Source: an uncultured Bacteroidota bacterium (GTDB lineage: Bacteria > Bacteroidota > Bacteroidia > Flavobacteriales > Flavobacteriaceae). From it: a DNA stretch of 64,000 bases. Of this stretch, positions 28,210-38,324 are shown piece by piece. A model generated the notes under the pieces. That model had not been told where the DNA came from and did no database searches. It worked only from the letters and a program-made list of their open reading frames with translations. Both the position numbers and the translations under genes were made by a program. Positions within the stretch are counted from its first letter, which is position 1; each line of letters opens with the position of its first letter. The stretch is from the NCBI GenBank assembly GCA_902582405.1, contig CACHSA010000001.1:1-64000 (forward strand), read 5' to 3'.

Positions 28210-28983
28210 TTGGATTTTAAAAAACTTTTTTTTTACTTACTAGTATCTTTGTTGGCTTTTAATCTGGCTTGTGCACAGGACCAAATATCCCTATTGAAAG
28301 GTAAAATAAAAAATGATAGCACAGATGAATATATGTCGAGCGTTCATGTGCTCAACTTGAATTCTGTAGAAGGTGTTATTAGTGATCGTCAAGGTAATTT
28401 TGAAATTGCAGTAAAATCAAAAGATACACTTTATTTTTCTTATTTAGGATTTAAACCTTTAAAAGTTCCCGTTAGTAATGATATGATAAAACTAGGCGTA
28501 CCAATTTTCAGACTTACTCAATTATCATTTGCGTTGGAGGAGGTAATAGTAAGGCCCTATTCTTTGACTGGATATTTGGATATAGACGTTAAAAAAGTTC
28601 CGCTTAATCCTGCAGGAAGATTTACAATACCTGGTCTTCCCCAATCAGGATATGAGGCTGGGAACAGAAATAAATCTTCAATTTCTAAAGCTATTGGATC
28701 ATTATTTAATCCTGCTGACTTCTTATATAACCTTTTTGGAAAGAATCCGAAACAAATGAGAAAGTTAAAAAAAATGAGAGAAGATGATGAAATTAAAAAT
28801 TTACTTTCAACTAAATTTGATAGAGAGGTTCTAATACAACTTTTAGGGGTAAACAGAGTAAATCTTGAAGAAATTTTAAGAAACTGTAACTATTCCAATA
28901 CTTTTATTAGAGAAGCCAATGATTTGCAAATTTTAGAGGCTATAAGTGGTTGCTATGAAGAATACAAAATTCTTCAACTTTAG
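28210..28983 (+). CDS. Secreted protein with N-terminal carboxypeptidase-regulatory-like (CarboxypepD_reg) domain
   Basis: LKGKIKNDSTDEYMSSVHVLNLNSVEGVISDRQGNFEIAVKSKDTLYFSYLGFK; TTG start. Confidence 0.75.
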   Translation: MDFKKLFFYLLVSLLAFNLACAQDQISLLKGKIKNDSTDEYMSSVHVLNLNSVEGVISDRQGNFEIAVKSKDTLYFSYLGFKPLKVPVSNDMIKLGVPIFRLTQLSFALEEVIVRPYSLTGYLDIDVKKVPLNPAGRFTIPGLPQSGYEAGNRNKSSISKAIGSLFNPADFLYNLFGKNPKQMRKLKKMREDDEIKNLLSTKFDREVLIQLLGVNRVNLEEILRNCNYSNTFIREANDLQILEAISGCYEEYKILQL

Positions 28984-29061
28984 GTTCCCAGAAATTTATT
29001 TAGATTAAATAAATTAGATATTAAACTAATGATTTTATGATTAAACTTTATCTTTGCATTA

Positions 29062-30414
29062 ATGAAAAATGCACTGATCAACTCATTAAATTCAATCTCA
29101 CCAATTGATGGAAGGTATCGGAACCAAATTGAAAATCTCTCAAAATATTTTTCTGAAAAGGCCTTAATAAATTATAGGTTATTAGTTGAAATTGAATATT
29201 TTATATCTCTAGTTGAAATTCCTCTACCACAACTTGAAACCTTTCCAATAAAGAAAATTAAATATTTAAGAAAGATTTATGAAAAGTTTACTGATGAGGA
29301 TGCATTAGAGGTAAAAAAAATTGAAATTGAAACTAATCATGATGTTAAAGCAATAGAATATTTTTTAAAAGATAAATTCGATCTAATTGGAATTTCAAAA
29401 TTCAAAGAGTTTATTCATTTTGGCCTTACCTCCCAGGACATCAACAATACTAGTATACCTCTGTCAATTAAAAATGCAATTAAAGAGGAATATTTACCCA
29501 ATATTAATGAACTGGTGTCAAGTCTTAAAAAGCTTTCAAATGAATCAAAAAAAATTTCCATGCTAGCCAGAACTCACGGACAGCCCGCTTCTCCCACAAA
29601 ATTGGGAAAAGAAATAATGGTTTTTATTGAGAGGCTTGAAAATCAAGTTACAGTTCTAAGTTCAATACCTCATGCAGCCAAGTTTGGAGGTGCAACAGGA
29701 AATTATAATGCCCATGTGGTAAGTTATCCAAAAATTAATTGGAGAAAATTTAGTTCAACTTTTTTAGAAACTAAGTTTGGACTTAAACATTCTTTTCCAA
29801 CAACACAAATTGAGCACTATGACTATTTTTCTTCTCAGTGTGACGCATTAAGAAGAATTAATAATATTTTAATCGACATGTGCAGAGATATTTGGTATTA
29901 TATTTCTATGGATTATTTCAAGCAAAAGATAGTTAGAAATGAAATAGGATCTTCTGCTATGCCACATAAGATAAATCCAATAGATTTTGAAAATGCTGAG
30001 GGTAATCTGGGTTTAGCTAATTCTTTATTGATTCACCTATCACAAAAATTACCAATTTCAAGGCTACAAAGAGATTTGACAGATAGTACAACACTGAGAA
30101 ATATTGGAGTACCTTTTGCGCATACTCTCATAGCATTAAAATCGTTAATCAAAGGTTTATCGAAATTGTTAATTAATAAAGATAAAATATCCAAAGATCT
30201 GGAGGAAAATTGGTCAGTTGTAGCTGAAGGAATACAAACTATGTTGAGAAAAGAAGGATACGCAGGTGCGTATGAAAAACTTAAGGACCTAACTAGAAAA
30301 AATAAAAAAATTGACCAAACTATAATTAACGAATTTATAAATTCACTCGAAATTAGTTCGGAGATTAAAAAAGATCTTAAAAAAATTACACCCTTTAATT
30401 ATGTTGGAATTTAA
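29062..30414 (+). CDS. purB: Adenylosuccinate lyase
   Basis: LNSISPIDGRYRNQIENLSKYFSE, HFGLTSQDINNTS, ARTHGQPASPTKLGKE, GSSAMPHKINPIDFENAEGN. Confidence 0.97.
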   Translation: MKNALINSLNSISPIDGRYRNQIENLSKYFSEKALINYRLLVEIEYFISLVEIPLPQLETFPIKKIKYLRKIYEKFTDEDALEVKKIEIETNHDVKAIEYFLKDKFDLIGISKFKEFIHFGLTSQDINNTSIPLSIKNAIKEEYLPNINELVSSLKKLSNESKKISMLARTHGQPASPTKLGKEIMVFIERLENQVTVLSSIPHAAKFGGATGNYNAHVVSYPKINWRKFSSTFLETKFGLKHSFPTTQIEHYDYFSSQCDALRRINNILIDMCRDIWYYISMDYFKQKIVRNEIGSSAMPHKINPIDFENAEGNLGLANSLLIHLSQKLPISRLQRDLTDSTTLRNIGVPFAHTLIALKSLIKGLSKLLINKDKISKDLEENWSVVAEGIQTMLRKEGYAGAYEKLKDLTRKNKKIDQTIINEFINSLEISSEIKKDLKKITPFNYVGI

Positions 30415-30431
30415 ATTTGGTATCTTTTTGT

Positions 30432-32024
30432 ATGAAATTTTGTAATATGATAATATTTGAAGTTACGTTTAAACGTCTATTATATTTGTCAATTTTTTTT
30501 CTTCTATCAATAAAATGTTCTAAGAAGGATATTGACGACAATGAAATAAATATCGTTTCCGATGTGGATTCAGAATCTAGCGATTCTCCCGCAGAAATAA
30601 CTATTTCAACAGAAATTAATGACTTTATTTGGAAAGGACTAAATCAATATTATTATTGGCAATCAGATGTATCTAGTCTAGCAGATTCAAAAGCTACAAT
30701 GGAAAGTGAATATATTGCACTTTTAAATTCTCAACAAGACAGCAAGGAGTTTTTTGAGGATTTACTCCACCAAGATGACAGATTTAGTTGGATAGAAGAA
30801 GACTATGAAATATTGGAAAATCAACTTTCAGGAACAACCGCCTCCAATGGTATGAAATTTCAACTTTATGTAAGGGATGATGGAGAGAGTATAATTGGAG
30901 CAGTAACGTATGTATTACCTGATTCAGATGCTTTTAACAAAGGCATAGTGCGTGGTGATATTTTTAATAGTGTAAACGGTAATGTGTTGAACTTTAACAA
31001 CTACATGTCACTGTTGTATGGAGAACAAACAAGCTATAGCGTTCAACTTGTAAATTATGATTCCGAAAATGATTTAGTAACTTCAAGGGATATAAGTGTA
31101 ACACTAAATAAAGAAGAAAACTTTCAAGAAATCCCATTCCATCATGCTTCCATAATTGAACATGGTTCTAAAAAGATAGGATATTTAATGTATAATAAGT
31201 TTTTAGGAACCGTAGATAGTAACGGTGACGGGGAAGTAGATAGAGATTTTAATGAGGAATTGATTGATTTATTTGTTTATTTAAAGAGTCAAAATTTGGA
31301 TGAGCTTGTCTTGGATTTGAGATACAATGGAGGAGGTTCGGTAAATACATGTACCTACTTAGCTAGTTTAATAACTGGTCAGTTCACAGGAACCATTTTT
31401 GCTAAACAAATATGGAATGAAAAAATAATGGCGTTTATTGAAGATAGAAACTCTAATGATGACCCATCAGACGATTTGAATTTCGACAATTATTTTACTG
31501 ACACGAGACCAGACGGTAATCCACTTCCTAGCCTTGGTCTAAGTAGGTTATATGTTTTGACATCAAATAGAACTGCCTCCTCTAGTGAACTTCTCATTAA
31601 TGGATTAACGCCACATATTGATATAATACAAATTGGAATCAAAACAGTTGGAAAAAATGTTGGATCAATTACATTATACGACTACACTGATAATGACCAA
31701 CAAATTAAAAATCCAAAGCATAAATATGCGATGCAACCAATCGTTTTAAAAATTGCTAATAGTGAGAATTTTGCAGATTATAATTATGGGTTAGAACCTG
31801 ATATAGAGTATAGGGAAAAGGCTTCAAACTTGGGCACCATTGGGAATAAAACTGAACCCCTATTATCTTTAGCACTAGATCATATTTCCGGCAGTAGTAA
31901 AAAGAAAGTTGAAGTTAAAGAATCTTTAATGCCCCTATTTGAACCTGGGATTGACAAATCTCAGCAAATGTATATTGATAGAATAAATCTTAAGTTATTG
32001 AAAGATTTTAAAATTCATAACTAA
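30432..32024 (+). CDS. S41 family peptidase (C-terminal processing protease-like), lipoprotein
   Basis: Lipobox-like LLSIKCSKKD; PDZ-like DSDAFNKGIVRGDIFNSVNG; LDLRYNGGGSVNT; SNRTASSSELLINGL. Confidence 0.88.
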   Translation: MKFCNMIIFEVTFKRLLYLSIFFLLSIKCSKKDIDDNEINIVSDVDSESSDSPAEITISTEINDFIWKGLNQYYYWQSDVSSLADSKATMESEYIALLNSQQDSKEFFEDLLHQDDRFSWIEEDYEILENQLSGTTASNGMKFQLYVRDDGESIIGAVTYVLPDSDAFNKGIVRGDIFNSVNGNVLNFNNYMSLLYGEQTSYSVQLVNYDSENDLVTSRDISVTLNKEENFQEIPFHHASIIEHGSKKIGYLMYNKFLGTVDSNGDGEVDRDFNEELIDLFVYLKSQNLDELVLDLRYNGGGSVNTCTYLASLITGQFTGTIFAKQIWNEKIMAFIEDRNSNDDPSDDLNFDNYFTDTRPDGNPLPSLGLSRLYVLTSNRTASSSELLINGLTPHIDIIQIGIKTVGKNVGSITLYDYTDNDQQIKNPKHKYAMQPIVLKIANSENFADYNYGLEPDIEYREKASNLGTIGNKTEPLLSLALDHISGSSKKKVEVKESLMPLFEPGIDKSQQMYIDRINLKLLKDFKIHN

Positions 32025-33870
32025 TTCCGAATCGAAGATTCCTTCCTTTACTAGAATAATTTAAAATTTCAACATACTCTTTGTTAAATATATTATTAAT
32101 CCAAAAATTAAATTTCATTTTATATTTAGAAAATGAGTACCTCATGTCCATTAAACCATATGAATTTAATATTTCTGTACCTCCCAGAGCTTCTCTTTTA
32201 CCTCTATACCTATAGATAAAAGATAATTGTTTATTGCTTTTAAGATAATATGTAATTGATTCGTTAAAGGAGTGTTTTGGTAGTCTTTGTAGAGTTCCGC
32301 TTTTAAGTTCATTGAAGGTATAATTAAAATTGAAATCCATTTTATTAAAAAATTTTTTCGAATAATCAATTTCAACACCTCTAAAGGTTAAATCCAACGG
32401 AGAATTAATATATCCTCCCGCAAAAGTTGAAAAGTCATATTCATAAATAATCTTGGGATTCTCTTCTCTTTCAAAGAAAACTATTGATAAATTTCGTTTT
32501 TGGTTGTTAATTTCAATACCAATTTCCTTTGAAACACTTTCCTCTGGCAGTAATTCTTTATTTCCTGAATATGGATCATAAAGTTGATACAAACTTGGTG
32601 CAATAAATGCTGAATTTAAAGTTGCAAATATTTTAATGTTTTCTGATTCTTTAAAGTCAATATTGTAGGAGGGATTTAAACTGTATGTGAAAAATTTACC
32701 ATAAGTCTGGTGATTATTAATTCTTCCTCCTAAACTGAAATTTAAATTTTTCCCGCTCAAATAAACTAGATTTGAATATAACCCTACTTGACTAACATTT
32801 GGAACACCGTCATAACCAGAATCTTGAAAAAGTAAGCCCTGAACTGAATAAATTTTATCTGAAATTTTGAATTTGTTTAGAATTTCTGCGCTTTTATTTA
32901 TTGAATTGAAAGTCAACGGATAATTATCTCTGTATTCTCGACTGGTATTTTGAAAGCCAGCCGTAATAGATATTTCACCTTTGCTGTATTCATATTTAAA
33001 TCTTGAACTGAGTGACTCCAAAAAGCTAAGTCCAATAAACTTTGCATCTTCAATTGGGAAGGAGTTGTCATAACCATTTTTTATTTGAGATTTGTTTAAA
33101 ATGACATACCATTCGAAAGGCCCGTCATTATTAGATAAATTCAGATTAAAATTATATTTAGAAAAATTATCAATCTCTGAACCAGTTGATATAGCACTCA
33201 TACCACTTGTATTCAGAGTTGACAAATTAAATCCCAACTTTAAAAAAGTGAAATCCTTATCAAATCCCAAATTTGAGGAAAAATAAGTCAGATTATCTAA
33301 TTTTCTTTTGGCATCATTTTCTGTCCCAGTGAATAAATCAATACTTAACAACTTGCTTTTGCTACTTTTTTTTGTTGTAATGTTAATTACACCTGCTGAT
33401 GCAGAACTCCCATATAATGAACTTGAAGCGCCTTTTAAAATCTCGATGGACTCAATTTGATTTATATTCAAAAAATTTATATCAAAATCATTATCAATTC
33501 GGGAAGGGTCTGAAATTCTTACTCCATCAATTAAAATAAGAACCTGGTTGTTATTGCTACCTCTAATCGCATATCTTAAGTTTTGACCAGTAATTGATGC
33601 ATTTCCTAAAGTGATTATTCCAGCCTTGGTTGACAAAAGTTCAGAAATATTTCTTCCACCGAACTTTTTTAAATCTACACTATCAATTTTAATAATACTC
33701 CTTCCTGATTCTTTTCTCTTAATTGGTATTTGGCTTTCAATTAATGTTATTTCATTTAAATAAAACGTTTTTGTGTTTAATGAATCTTTTTTAATATCCA
33801 AATCCTGTGCTTTTAAATTATTGCTAATATAAAAGATGCACAAGAGTAAGATTTTTACTTTTGCTTTCAT
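32008..33870 (-). CDS. BtuB-like TonB-dependent receptor, likely cobalamin/corrinoid uptake
   Basis: Plug: ISELLSTKAGIITLGNASITGQNLRYAIRGSNNNQVLILIDGVRISDP...IESIEILKGASSSLYGSSASAGVINITTKK; beta-barrel C-term; cobalamin riboswitch upstream. Confidence 0.88.
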   Translation of the reverse strand: MKAKVKILLLCIFYISNNLKAQDLDIKKDSLNTKTFYLNEITLIESQIPIKRKESGRSIIKIDSVDLKKFGGRNISELLSTKAGIITLGNASITGQNLRYAIRGSNNNQVLILIDGVRISDPSRIDNDFDINFLNINQIESIEILKGASSSLYGSSASAGVINITTKKSSKSKLLSIDLFTGTENDAKRKLDNLTYFSSNLGFDKDFTFLKLGFNLSTLNTSGMSAISTGSEIDNFSKYNFNLNLSNNDGPFEWYVILNKSQIKNGYDNSFPIEDAKFIGLSFLESLSSRFKYEYSKGEISITAGFQNTSREYRDNYPLTFNSINKSAEILNKFKISDKIYSVQGLLFQDSGYDGVPNVSQVGLYSNLVYLSGKNLNFSLGGRINNHQTYGKFFTYSLNPSYNIDFKESENIKIFATLNSAFIAPSLYQLYDPYSGNKELLPEESVSKEIGIEINNQKRNLSIVFFEREENPKIIYEYDFSTFAGGYINSPLDLTFRGVEIDYSKKFFNKMDFNFNYTFNELKSGTLQRLPKHSFNESITYYLKSNKQLSFIYRYRGKREALGGTEILNSYGLMDMRYSFSKYKMKFNFWINNIFNKEYVEILNYSSKGRNLRFGISYEF

Positions 33871-33927
33871 ATGTGTACTAAACTAGCGCGTATATTTTTT
33901 TATCCCGAAAAAATCATACAGTCTATA

Positions 33928-34092
33928 TTGGCAGGTCTCCTGGCTTGCTTTTTTCTATTCGCCTTCCCAAAAAAATCAGTGGCATTGAGTTTATAGAAAA
34001 AACCTAAAAAAGGTATTAGCATACAGTTGCGGGAACAGCATTGTCTTTAAATTCAATTTCCCTTTTAATCTTCTAAATATTAGAAAAACCAA
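33928..34092 (-). promoter_or_regulatory. Cobalamin (B12) riboswitch upstream of the TonB receptor
   Basis: Minus strand: TTAAAAGGGAA...AATGCTGTTCCCGCAACTGTATGC...GCCACTGATTTTTTTGGGAAGGCG...AAGCCAGGAGACCTGCC, in the canonical order of conserved elements. Confidence 0.95.
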
Positions 34093-34121
34093 TCCATAAA
34101 TTTAATTAAAATTTGAATTAA

Positions 34122-34613
34122 TTAAGCGGTTATGAATTTAAATTTCTCTGCAACTTTATAGAATCTAAAAAGAATGAAAGAGTAAAATAAATCACCTAAA
34201 ATTGTATTTATAAAAAAGGGTACAGCTAGGGTAAAACATGTAATTAATCCTTCAATATTTTTTGGGTAAGCTAGATACCAAACTCCAAGATTGGATAATA
34301 CAAAAAAAACAAAAGATGATAAAAAAACTGTTTTTAAGTCTATTTTCTGGGATACAGATCCAATAAAGTATATTAAAACAAAACTTACATAGACGAAAAT
34401 ATTTATAAAACTTATTCCAATAAAAAGATCTGAAATAAACAGGGGAATGATTGGGAGGAACGCACCTAGTAATCTGTTGTTTATTTTTTTTGAAGAAAAA
34501 AGAGCAATGCCTGTTATTGGCGCAAAATTTGGGGGGTGAGGGACTAGTCTAGACAGAATTGCCAAAATAATGACACCTGCTATTACAATATTTCTATTTT
34601 TTTCTTTTATCAA
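34122..34613 (-). CDS. ECF-transporter S-component-like membrane protein (DUF6580-like)
   Basis: LSRLVPHPPNFAPITGIALFSSKKI...; about five TM segments; next to the B12 riboswitch. Confidence 0.7.
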   Translation of the reverse strand: MIKEKNRNIVIAGVIILAILSRLVPHPPNFAPITGIALFSSKKINNRLLGAFLPIIPLFISDLFIGISFINIFVYVSFVLIYFIGSVSQKIDLKTVFLSSFVFFVLSNLGVWYLAYPKNIEGLITCFTLAVPFFINTILGDLFYSFILFRFYKVAEKFKFITA

Positions 34614-34620
34614 ATTTAAA

Positions 34621-37470
34621 TTATTTGGTTAAGTACATTTTTCTTCTGGAATACAAGTTGTAAAAATCGTCGTCTTTTAGATTTCTTATAAAAAGAATGC
34701 TTTCTCCAGTACTTTTCATTTCAGGGCCTAGTTGTTTATTAACGTTTGGAAATTTATTAAATGAAAAAACAGGTTGTTTTATGGCATAACCTTCTAATTT
34801 AGGATTAAATTTAAAATCTTTTAATTTATTTTTTCTAAGCATAACTTTAGTTGCATAATTAACATAAGGTTCATTATATGCTTTTGCAATAAAAGGAACT
34901 GTTCGCGAAGCTCTTGGATTTGCCTCAATTACATATACTTTTTCATCTTTAATTGCAAACTGAATATTTATTAACCCAACTGTATCTAAGGCTTTTGCAA
35001 TTTTTAACGTATGATCTTTAATTTGCTGGAGAACAAATTCACCAATATTAAAAACAGGAAGGATAGCATTTGAATCACCAGAATGAATGCCACATGGTTC
35101 AATGTGCTCCATGATACCAATTATGTGAACAGATTCTCCATCTGAAATTGCATCCGCTTCAGCTTCAATTGCTCCATCTAAATAATGATCAAGTAATAGT
35201 TTATTATTGGGTATCTTTCTTAAAAGATCCACTACATGAGCTTCTAACTCGTCTTTATTAATAACTATCTTCATCCCCTGTCCACCGAGGACATATGATG
35301 GTCTTACAAGAATAGGAAAGTTTAACTTTTCAGAGAGTGCAATTGCTTGTTCAGCATTTTCAGCTACACCAAAGTCAGGATATGGGATATTGTTGCTTTT
35401 TAACAAATTTGAAAAATTCCCCCTATCTTCGGCTAAATCCAGAGATTTAAAACTTGTCCCAATAATTTTGATTCCGTACCGGTCAAGTTTTTCCGCTAAT
35501 TTGAGTGCAGTTTGACCTCCTAGTTGAACTATGACTCCTTCTGGTTTCTCATGTTGAATTATGTCAAAAATATGTTCCCAAAAAACTGGCTCAAAGTATA
35601 ATTTATCTGCAATGTCAAAATCTGTAGATACTGTCTCTGGATTACAATTTATCATAATAGTTTCATAACCAGATTCTGATGCAGCTAAAACACCATGAAC
35701 ACAACAATAATCAAATTCAATACCCTGACCTATTCTATTTGGACCAGATCCTAAGACAATGATTTTCTTTTTGTTTGAAACTTTACTCTCATTGTCAACA
35801 AAAGGTTTTTTTTCAATAAGTTTCATTTCTGCTTCAAAAGTTGAATAATAATAAGGTGTTTTGGCCTGGAATTCTGCAGCACAAGTATCTACCAATTTGT
35901 AAACTCTATTTATATTCAATTTTTTCCTTAATTCATAAACTTCGCTTTCAACGCAACCAAGCATGTATGCAATTTGTCTGTCAGCGAAACCTTTTTGCTT
36001 AGCTTCAAGAAGTAAATCTTTTTGTAGATTTTTAATACTATAACTTGATACTTTTTGTTCTAAATCATTTAATTCTTCAAATTGTTTTAAAAACCACATA
36101 TCAATTTTTGTTATTTCATGAATTTTTGACAAAGAGATTCCTGATTGAATAGCATCATAAATAACAAAAACTCTATCCCAACTTGCATTAGTAAGTTTAT
36201 CAATTATTGTATTATAATCGTTATACCCCTTACCATCTGCTCCGAGGCCATTTCTTTTTATTTCTAGAGATTGAGTAGCCTTATGAAGAGCCTCTTGAAA
36301 AGAGCGCCCAATACCCATTACCTCACCTACTGATTTCATTTGCAATCCAAGAATTCTATCTGAGCCTTCAAACTTGTCAAAATTCCAACGTGGTATCTTG
36401 ACTATTACATAATCAACAGAGGGCTCGAACAATGCAGATGTAGATTTTGTAATTTGATTGTCAACCTCGTCCAAAGTGTAACCTATTGCAAGTTTTGCTG
36501 CAATTTTAGCTATGGGATAGCCCGACGCTTTTGATGCTAATGCAGATGATCTAGAAACTCTTGGATTTATTTCAATTGCAATAATTTCTTCTTTTTCATC
36601 CGGACTAACTGCAAATTGAACATTACAACCCCCAGCAAAGTCACCAATATTTCTCATCATTTTTATTGCCATATCTCTCATCCTTTGAAATACTTCATCA
36701 GATAAAGTCATAGTTGGTGCGACTGTGATTGAGTCTCCTGTATGTATCCCCATTGGGTCCATATTTTCAATAGAGCAAATTATTACAACATTGTCGTTTT
36801 TATCTCTTAATAATTCTAATTCATACTCCTTCCATCCTAACAAAGCTTTATCAATTAGCACCTCATGAATTGGAGATGCTTCTAGTCCTCTTGTGAGTAA
36901 TTCATCAAAATTTTCTGAACTATAAACAAACGAAGCTCCTGTTCCACCAAGGGTAAAAGAAGGTCTAATAACCAAAGGGAATCCAAAATTCTGAGCAATT
37001 TCCTTTCCCTTTAAAAAAGAATTTGCAGTTTCTGCTGGCGCTACTGGGATATCAATTTTTTTAAGTAATTCTTTAAATCTTTGCCTATCCTCTGTAACGT
37101 GAATAGCTTCAATATCTACTCCAATTATCTCAACATCAAAGTCATCCCAAATCCCCTTTTCATCCGCCTCTATACATAAATTTAATGCTGTTTGGCCGCC
37201 CATTGTCGGAAGGACAGCGTCTATATTGTTTTCTGACAAAATTTCAATAATTGATTTGGTATTTAAGGGCCTTAAAAAAATATGATCTGCCATGGTCGGA
37301 TCAGTCATAATAGTGGCAGGATTCGAATTTATTAAATAGGTTTCAATTCCGTCTTCTCGAAGTGATCTTAAGGCTTGGCTTCCTGAATAATCAAACTCAC
37401 AAGCTTGTCCAATTATTATTGGTCCTGAACCTATAATTAGAATTTTTTTTAAATCTTTTCTTTTAGGCAT
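34621..37470 (-). CDS. carB: Carbamoyl-phosphate synthase large subunit
   Basis: KKILIIGSGPIIIGQACEFDYSGSQALRSLREDGIETYLINSNPATIMTD; ATP-grasp duplicated; GSGPNRIGQGIEFDYCCVH. Confidence 0.98.
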   Translation of the reverse strand: MPKRKDLKKILIIGSGPIIIGQACEFDYSGSQALRSLREDGIETYLINSNPATIMTDPTMADHIFLRPLNTKSIIEILSENNIDAVLPTMGGQTALNLCIEADEKGIWDDFDVEIIGVDIEAIHVTEDRQRFKELLKKIDIPVAPAETANSFLKGKEIAQNFGFPLVIRPSFTLGGTGASFVYSSENFDELLTRGLEASPIHEVLIDKALLGWKEYELELLRDKNDNVVIICSIENMDPMGIHTGDSITVAPTMTLSDEVFQRMRDMAIKMMRNIGDFAGGCNVQFAVSPDEKEEIIAIEINPRVSRSSALASKASGYPIAKIAAKLAIGYTLDEVDNQITKSTSALFEPSVDYVIVKIPRWNFDKFEGSDRILGLQMKSVGEVMGIGRSFQEALHKATQSLEIKRNGLGADGKGYNDYNTIIDKLTNASWDRVFVIYDAIQSGISLSKIHEITKIDMWFLKQFEELNDLEQKVSSYSIKNLQKDLLLEAKQKGFADRQIAYMLGCVESEVYELRKKLNINRVYKLVDTCAAEFQAKTPYYYSTFEAEMKLIEKKPFVDNESKVSNKKKIIVLGSGPNRIGQGIEFDYCCVHGVLAASESGYETIMINCNPETVSTDFDIADKLYFEPVFWEHIFDIIQHEKPEGVIVQLGGQTALKLAEKLDRYGIKIIGTSFKSLDLAEDRGNFSNLLKSNNIPYPDFGVAENAEQAIALSEKLNFPILVRPSYVLGGQGMKIVINKDELEAHVVDLLRKIPNNKLLLDHYLDGAIEAEADAISDGESVHIIGIMEHIEPCGIHSGDSNAILPVFNIGEFVLQQIKDHTLKIAKALDTVGLINIQFAIKDEKVYVIEANPRASRTVPFIAKAYNEPYVNYATKVMLRKNKLKDFKFNPKLEGYAIKQPVFSFNKFPNVNKQLGPEMKSTGESILFIRNLKDDDFYNLYSRRKMYLTK

Positions 37471-37479
37471 AGATAATTA

Positions 37480-37519
37480 TAAAAATAAAAAAGGTGTAAC
37501 TTTAATCAAAGTAACACCT
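37480..37519 (-). terminator. Rho-independent terminator downstream of rpmH
   Basis: Minus strand AGGTGTTACTTT-gatt-AAAGTTACACCT followed by TTTTTTATTTTT (one mismatch in stem). Confidence 0.8.
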
Positions 37520-37541
37520 CTATAATTTAAATTGAAATTTT

Positions 37542-37700
37542 TCACTTTTTATGCCTAGGTTCAGATGAAACAGATATTTTTTTTCTCCCTTTAGCTCTGC
37601 GGTTCGAAATGACTTTTCTTCCGTTTGCAGTTGACATTCTCTCCCTAAAACCGTGCTTATTTTTTCTTTTTCTTTTAGATGGTTGATAGGTTCTTTTCAT
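37542..37700 (-). CDS. rpmH: 50S ribosomal protein L34 (absent from the ORF track because it is short)
   Basis: Translated by hand: [52 protein letters not shown]. Confidence 0.97.
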   Translation of the reverse strand: MKRTYQPSKRKRKNKHGFRERMSTANGRKVISNRRAKGRKKISVSSEPRHKK

Positions 37701-37807
37701 TTATATTTAAGCATAAGGAATTTAAAAATCTTCCAAATATACAATAAGTTTTAGTTTGGACAATAACATTAAATTAATTAAAATTCTTTTCTTAATTTTA
37801 ACACAAA

Positions 37808-38323
37808 ATGGTTCCAAAAATTTTTAAAATATTAATGTCTTTGTTTCTAATTGGATTTAGTTTTTATCAATTTTACGAAAATTTTATTGGTAACGGAGTT
37901 TTCTATTTGTTTCTATCCTTATTCTTCATTCTTATATATTTTAAAAATGAATTTATTTTTTTTGCATTTTTAAAATTAAGAAAACAAGATTTTGATGGAA
38001 CTAAAAAATGGTTGGACAGAATTAAAAGTCCTGAAAAAACACTTGTTAAAAAACAAATAGGATATTATCACTATCTCTATGGAATAATAGAATCACAAAA
38101 AAATCTGACTTTGGCTGAAAAATCGTTTCGTAAAGCTTTATCTTTTGGATTGTCAATGAGCACAGACCTGGCTATGGCAAAATTGAGTCTTGCAGGAATT
38201 TTAATCCAAAAGAGAAGAAAAAGAGAAGCGACAATTTTAATTGGTGAAGCAAAAAAGTCAGATAAGCACAATATGCTTGGAGAACAAATTAGGTTATTAA
38301 AAAACCAAATAAAAAAAATTTAA
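37808..38323 (+). CDS. Hypothetical membrane protein with TPR-like C-terminal half
   Basis: Two N-terminal TM segments; YYHYLYGIIESQKNLTLAEKSFRKALSFGLSMSTDLAMAKLSLAGI. Confidence 0.6.
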   Translation: MVPKIFKILMSLFLIGFSFYQFYENFIGNGVFYLFLSLFFILIYFKNEFIFFAFLKLRKQDFDGTKKWLDRIKSPEKTLVKKQIGYYHYLYGIIESQKNLTLAEKSFRKALSFGLSMSTDLAMAKLSLAGILIQKRRKREATILIGEAKKSDKHNMLGEQIRLLKNQIKKI

Positions 38324-38324
38324 C

